This document shows positions 7,869-11,273 of a stretch of 11,273 nucleotides of DNA, one piece after another. Where the stretch lies: contig JAVVPD010000073.1 in the NCBI GenBank assembly GCA_036655975.1, positions 1 to 11,273 of the forward strand, written 5' to 3'. A program made the translations under genes and the position numbers. The notes beneath the pieces were generated by a model. The model was not told where the DNA came from. It did no database searches and saw only the letters and a program-made list of their open reading frames with translations. Position 1 is the stretch's first letter, and each line of letters begins with the position of its first letter. This DNA comes from CASQEL01 sp036655975. GTDB taxonomy: Bacteria; Desulfobacterota; Desulfovibrionia; Desulfovibrionales; Desulfovibrionaceae.

Positions 7869-9370
7869 GGTTGTGCATCCTCCCCAGAGAGAAGTTGTGC
7901 CAAAGCCGTGCGTCTGTGCATAGCCAGACAGCCCACCGGCCCTGCGGGTGCCAAAAAGGGGTGTGCGGGTAAGCGCCCTATGCGGAGAGACAAAGGAGCC
8001 TGTGGCATGGCGGGAGTGTCCAGCAGCATGCCTAGGGGGTTCACAAACCATTGCTCGTAGGGGATGCTGGGGCTGAGTGGCGGCATGGCTAAGGCAAAAC
8101 TGTGGCTTGCTTTGACTGCCGTGCATACAAAAGCATCGGTATTTAATGTATTTACTGGAGCAATGCGGATGGGCAGGCTGTGCGCTGTGAGGCCTGGCAA
8201 TAGTTTGGTCAGTTCCGGCGATGTTTGATTGGGGGCCACGGTACAGGGTGACACATGGGGATGATCTGTCACCAGCAACACTTCCAAATCACGCAATTTC
8301 CAAGCCGTACACAGATGCACGGCGGCGCATAGGGAAGCACGTTCGCGGGAATCTGCTGCGGCACGTAGGGGGTAGGCTACCGTGAGCAGGGTTTCGGCGG
8401 GCAGGATTTTGGAATAGGGTCTAAATTTTGTAAAGCACTGGTACCACTCGTCATAAAATGTCGTCCAGTCTTGCTGGTCGCCGCTTTTGGACAGGCCATG
8501 AAAACGGTAAAAAGCAACGGGAATATTGAGATAGCGCCGTACAAAACCCTTGTGGGCCATGCGTAACCATAAATCATAATCCATGGCATAGTGCAGGCTT
8601 TCATCCGGGTAACCTGATTTTTCGAGCACTGAACGCCGGAAAAAAATGCTCGGCTGCGGGCCGGGCACATGGCTGTTCCACTGGCGGATAAGGGATTCAA
8701 AGTCGCGTTCTTCCCCCGGCACATAGCGTAAACGTCCGCTTTTTTCCCAGCCCCACAGGCAATCTCCGGTGACGATGCTTTCCTCAGGGTGGTTGGTGAA
8801 ATAGTCGTGGACACATTGAAAAGTGGCGGGCATGTAAAAATCGTCGGAATTGATCCACGCGATGATTTCGCCTTGAGCCAAAGCGAGTGCCTTATTAAGG
8901 GCGTGGGTTTGCCCCCTGTCAGGTTCAGAAATATAGGTAATATGTGGGTACTGCCGTATATATTCCGACGTGCCGTCTGTAGATCCACCATCCATAATGA
9001 TATGCTCATAGGAGGCGAAGTCCTGTCCTAGCACACTGCGAACGGTATCCTGAATGAATATTTTTTGGTTGTAGCTGGGGGTGATGACCGAAAAGTATGG
9101 CTTGCCGGTAAAATCGGGCAGTGTTTCTGTTTGTGTGTGGGCGCTGTTGGGCCAACATTCTGCCCAAAAATTGGGTGGGGGCAGCAGGGGCAACAGGCTT
9201 TTGGCCCGTGGCGAACCTGTAAGGAGGAGTCGCGCCTGCAAACTTTCGCCCTGCTGTAGTACAATAGGCAGCAAGTTTTTGATTTGTTCCACGTTTATCG
9301 GGTGGCAGTCCAGAGTGCGGAGGAGCAGCTCCAGCGCTTTTGAAAAGCCTTGCTGCGATGTTTGCGTCAT
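7865..9370 (-). CDS. Family 2 glycosyltransferase with extra N- and C-terminal regions
   Basis: A 501-residue glycosyltransferase. The GT-A catalytic core spans about 91-315: FSVITPSYNQ (93-102), IIMDGGSTDGT (124-134), SEPDRGQTHALNKALA (148-163), AWINSDDFY (171-179) with the metal-binding DD, and YAMDYDLWLRM (261-271), where D264/D266 lie at the usual catalytic-base region. Residues 1-90 are mostly helical and could be a helper or repeat-like segment. Residues about 325-501 form an extra region with no motif I recognise, so the protein is roughly 180 residues longer than a plain GT2 enzyme. The ATG at 9370 overlaps the stop of the nucleotidyltransferase gene (ATGA) and has AAGGAA at 9378-9383, seven bases upstream. 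Its own stop overlaps the next start in the same way, so three genes are likely co-translated. Sugar specificity cannot be read. Confidence 0.9.
   Translation of the reverse strand: MTQTSQQGFSKALELLLRTLDCHPINVEQIKNLLPIVLQQGESLQARLLLTGSPRAKSLLPLLPPPNFWAECWPNSAHTQTETLPDFTGKPYFSVITPSYNQKIFIQDTVRSVLGQDFASYEHIIMDGGSTDGTSEYIRQYPHITYISEPDRGQTHALNKALALAQGEIIAWINSDDFYMPATFQCVHDYFTNHPEESIVTGDCLWGWEKSGRLRYVPGEERDFESLIRQWNSHVPGPQPSIFFRRSVLEKSGYPDESLHYAMDYDLWLRMAHKGFVRRYLNIPVAFYRFHGLSKSGDQQDWTTFYDEWYQCFTKFRPYSKILPAETLLTVAYPLRAAADSRERASLCAAVHLCTAWKLRDLEVLLVTDHPHVSPCTVAPNQTSPELTKLLPGLTAHSLPIRIAPVNTLNTDAFVCTAVKASHSFALAMPPLSPSIPYEQWFVNPLGMLLDTPAMPQAPLSLRIGRLPAHPFLAPAGPVGCLAMHRRTALAQLLSGEDAQP
7879..7883 (-). 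promoter_or_regulatory. Strong ribosome-binding site of the three-domain protein
   Basis: GGAGG on the minus strand, ten bases before the ATG at 7868 and within the last codons of the GT2 gene. It supports the 7868 start over any of the longer in-frame possibilities. Confidence 0.6.
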
Positions 9371-10065
9371 GAAAAAATTCCTTGTTCCTCATGTTCAGGA
9401 AACAATTTTTGTGCGGCTTCCCAGTCTTCCAGAAAGTCCACTTCAATGCAACGATGGGTGGAAATGTCTAGGGGCTGCCATAACATACCTTGTTGAATGC
9501 ATGTTTCAATGGCTTTTTCAAAATAATCAAGCTCATGGCAGCTCTCAAGGGCGGCTACGAAGGCGGGCAGGTGCTCTTTACGCACAATATTAATCCCCAC
9601 AGCTTCGCCTTGGGGTTGCGGCACGGTTTTGGAAAGTTCTGTAATCATACCGTGTTCGTTCACGCGATATTTGACTTCTTCATCAGCGCACCGTTTTTTA
9701 TCCACGCACACCAAGTTGGCCGTGGGACTGGAGAGGGCAGTGTGCAAAATTTCGGGGTCAAAGATAACGTCGCCATTCATCCAGATGATATCATCGTCTT
9801 TGTGCCGTAGGGCATGGAGGAGGCTTTTGGAGGTGTTGGTCACGTAATAGACGGGATTATAGGAATAGAGCACTTCGGGATATTCTTCCATAATCAGGCT
9901 TTTTTTAAAGCCCACCACCACTGTGACACTGCGAATTCCGGCTTCGCGCAACAGGCGTATTTGGCGGCCCAAAATACGTTCTCCCGTGGGGAGGATAGAT
10001 AAGGATTTGGGGAAAGGACGACCTAAGCGGGTGCCGACTCCGGCGGCAAGGATAACAGCCTGCAT
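9367..10065 (-). CDS. LicC-like nucleotidyltransferase (probable phospho-alcohol cytidylyltransferase)
   Basis: A 232-residue enzyme that joins a sugar phosphate or alcohol phosphate to a nucleotide. Seen: signature MQAVILAAGVGTRLGRPFPK (1-20), with the phosphate-binding G-x-G-T-R loop and K20; RQIRLLREAGI (34-44); VVVGFKK (49-55); MNGDVIFDPEIL (96-107), with D99 as the likely metal ligand; and IEVDFLEDW (207-215), supplying the second acidic pair. The stretch NPVYYVTNTSKSLLHAL (70-86) and the overall length resemble phosphocholine cytidylyltransferases such as LicC more than hexose-1-phosphate enzymes. With a CDP-polyol phosphotransferase immediately upstream, a CDP-alcohol product is the attractive reading (inference). 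The ATG at 10065 has AGGAGT (10071-10076) five bases upstream. The stop overlaps the GT2 start by four bases. Confidence 0.85.
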   Translation of the reverse strand: MQAVILAAGVGTRLGRPFPKSLSILPTGERILGRQIRLLREAGIRSVTVVVGFKKSLIMEEYPEVLYSYNPVYYVTNTSKSLLHALRHKDDDIIWMNGDVIFDPEILHTALSSPTANLVCVDKKRCADEEVKYRVNEHGMITELSKTVPQPQGEAVGINIVRKEHLPAFVAALESCHELDYFEKAIETCIQQGMLWQPLDISTHRCIEVDFLEDWEAAQKLFPEHEEQGIFS

Positions 10066-10070
10066 GACAA

Positions 10071-10127
10071 ACTCCTGACAGTAAAAGTCCGTGTAGCTTT
10101 ACTAGATACAGTAAGCAAAAAATGTGC
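10071..10127 (-). promoter_or_regulatory. Spacer with small alternative hairpins before the nucleotidyltransferase
   Basis: Apart from the N gap, the longest spacer of the operon (62 bases between stop and ATG). It holds the ribosome-binding site AGGAGT (10071-10076) and two weak inverted repeats: 10080-10087 with 10097-10103 (stem of about seven, one bulge) and 10099-10103 with 10110-10114 (stem of five). They share an arm and so exclude each other. There is no GC-rich stem with a T tract, so it does not look like an intrinsic terminator. Regulatory meaning is speculative. Confidence 0.25.
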
Positions 10128-11273
10128 CTATGGGTGTGGGGGCTGTGGCACAGAGGTGAGGCTTTGGCGGATACGCGCGCACACTTGTGCGGAAGCCGTG
10201 TCGTCTGTCCGTGCGAAAAGGCGCTCCCGTAAACTTTTGCGCGCCGGCGCATAGTTGTCTTCTTTGCGGATGAGGTTGAGCATGTGGGCAAACAGGGCCG
10301 TCTGATCGGTGGCAATGGGGCCGGGGGCCATGTCGGCGTATTCAAAAAATAATTCACGGTCTTGACGGATATATTTATCCTGATCATAGGCAAAGAACAG
10401 TATGGGCTTATCCAGCAAGAGGTAGTCGAAATATACGGAAGAATAATCTGTAATCAGCGCGTCTGTCAGCCGCAGCAGCGGGTAGGCGTCACTGGCGCTG
10501 TCGCACATGATAAAATGATTCAGGCCCTGCATCGCCTCACAGCGGAGGTAGGGGTGGAACTTAGCGACGACCAGTATGTTGTGGCGCTGGCATAAGGCCA
10601 GCAAGCTTTCCATATCTAGAACACCGTCGGTGATGAAATCCCCCCCGGTATCGCGGAATGTAGGCATATACATGAAAATCCGCCCACCGGTTTTTTGGTG
10701 CTGGAGCATACGGCTGTAGACTTGGCTGTCAACATTAATCATATCTTGGCGGGTAGGTGGACGCAGCAGGGCATCATTGCGCGGGTAGCCCGTATCCCAA
10801 AATTCGTGGGCGTGAAAGACTTTGGAAAAAAGCTCTTGGGTTACCCAGGGTGAAGTGGAAGCGACCGCCGCATAGCCGGAATAACAGGCTGCAAGCATTT
10901 TTGCCTTGTCTGGGGTCATATTAACACGGGATTCAATTTCTGGAAAGCCTATTTTTTTTAGGGGGATACCGTGCCATAATTGTAAAAAAGGGGTGTGCTG
11001 TAGGTGCAGCAGCGGCGCGCCCATTTTATCGGGAAAATCGTCTACGACGACCAAGGCCGCTTGTTGGAGCAGCGCTGGTGTGCACAGTCTGTCCAGCACC
11101 ACCGGCAAATGCGCGTCGCGTAGCATGTGGTATTCGTCGCGATAGGTGGTTAAAAACAGGGGGTCAAAGCCGCAATCATGGGTCGCGGCATGGAGAAAAG
11201 CGTATTTTACATTGTCCATCAGCCGCCCGCCGGCGCGGCCCACAAAGAGGACACAGGGGCGGGGCGGGGAAAG
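10128..11273 (-). CDS. CDP-glycerol/CDP-polyol phosphotransferase family (TagB/TagF-like), N-terminus outside window
   Basis: At least 381 residues (numbered from the right window edge). This family transfers a glycerol- or ribitol-phosphate unit from a CDP-alcohol to a glycan or to a growing polyol-phosphate chain at the cytoplasmic membrane face. Seen: QLWHGIPLKKIG (98-109) and FHP (239-241), holding the two histidines that are catalytic in TagF-type enzymes; GYPRND (162-167); MPTFRD (203-208); and TDYSSVYFDYLLLDKPILFF (275-294), followed by PGPI (317-320). A GTG at 11243 is not the start: the in-frame sequence continues protein-like (VLFVGRAGG) to the edge. Typical family domains are about 370-400 residues, so only a short piece is missing. 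No membrane segment is visible. It is common in Gram-positive teichoic acid loci but also occurs in Gram-negative capsule loci. Confidence 0.9.
   Translation of the reverse strand, partial: LSPPRPCVLFVGRAGGRLMDNVKYAFLHAATHDCGFDPLFLTTYRDEYHMLRDAHLPVVLDRLCTPALLQQAALVVVDDFPDKMGAPLLHLQHTPFLQLWHGIPLKKIGFPEIESRVNMTPDKAKMLAACYSGYAAVASTSPWVTQELFSKVFHAHEFWDTGYPRNDALLRPPTRQDMINVDSQVYSRMLQHQKTGGRIFMYMPTFRDTGGDFITDGVLDMESLLALCQRHNILVVAKFHPYLRCEAMQGLNHFIMCDSASDAYPLLRLTDALITDYSSVYFDYLLLDKPILFFAYDQDKYIRQDRELFFEYADMAPGPIATDQTALFAHMLNLIRKEDNYAPARKSLRERLFARTDDTASAQVCARIRQSLTSVPQPPHP

Noticed and set aside
7869..8126. N-terminal extension of the large fusion protein to 8126
   Set aside because: The added 86 residues are low-complexity, lie in another frame of the GT2 gene, and the ATG at 7868 has a strong ribosome-binding site and an ATGA overlap.
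8377..9009. Second minus-strand open frame of 210 codons inside the GT2 gene
   Set aside because: It is a shifted frame of a gene with strong GT2 motifs, and its own translation has no recognisable features.
11241..11243. GTG at 11243 as the start of the CDP-polyol phosphotransferase
   Set aside because: The frame continues upstream to the window edge with protein-like sequence, and the GTG sits inside what looks like the first beta strand (VLFVGR).
1..11273. tRNA or rRNA genes, CRISPR arrays, insertion sequences, or a defence system
   Set aside because: None seen: no regularly spaced repeats, no transposase or nuclease motifs and no tRNA-like folds. All genes fit glycan biosynthesis.

Overview
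The window is a stretch of a cell-surface polysaccharide (O-antigen, capsule or S-layer glycan) biosynthesis locus. Every supportable gene lies on the minus strand, so transcription runs from the right edge towards the left. The organism is most likely a Gram-negative of the Desulfovibrio type. This rests on the moderate, mosaic GC content and on protein styles I recognise from such genomes (a deacetylase-glycosyltransferase-methyltransferase fusion and a NoeA-like methyltransferase). It is an inference, not something the sequence proves. Runs of N at 384-393 and 3961-4060 show that this is a gapped draft scaffold.

In transcription order (right to left) the genes are: a CDP-polyol phosphotransferase of the TagB/TagF type, open at the right edge (10128-11273); a LicC-like sugar/choline-phosphate nucleotidyltransferase (9367-10065); a GT2 glycosyltransferase with extra N- and C-terminal regions (7865-9370); a 1011-residue three-domain protein made of a NodB deacetylase, a GT4 glycosyltransferase and a methyltransferase-like domain (4833-7868); an FkbM methyltransferase (4070-4846); an assembly gap, on whose left side the last codons of a lost gene may survive (3915-3960); a CgeB-like glycosyltransferase (2466-3908); a kinase-like plus methyltransferase fusion (1127-2443); and a WlbA/WbpB-like Gfo/Idh/MocA dehydrogenase, interrupted by the second gap and open at the left edge (1-1088).

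The genes are packed as one operon. There are 4-base ATGA overlaps at 9367-9370 and 7865-7868, a 14-base overlap at 4833-4846, and spacers of 22, 38 and 62 bases elsewhere. No intergenic stretch longer than about 65 bases is seen outside the N gaps. There are no tRNAs, rRNAs, insertion sequences, CRISPR arrays, promoters or convincing terminators.

Together the genes could activate an alcohol phosphate with CTP, transfer a phospho-polyol onto a glycan, extend the glycan with three glycosyltransferase activities, deacetylate it, and methylate it at up to three sites, with a 3-oxo-uronic-acid type sugar made by the dehydrogenase. The most notable points are the teichoic-acid-like pair (10128-11273 with 9367-10065) in an apparently Gram-negative locus, two multi-domain methyltransferase fusions, and evidence that the gap at 384-393 joins two different dehydrogenase genes.
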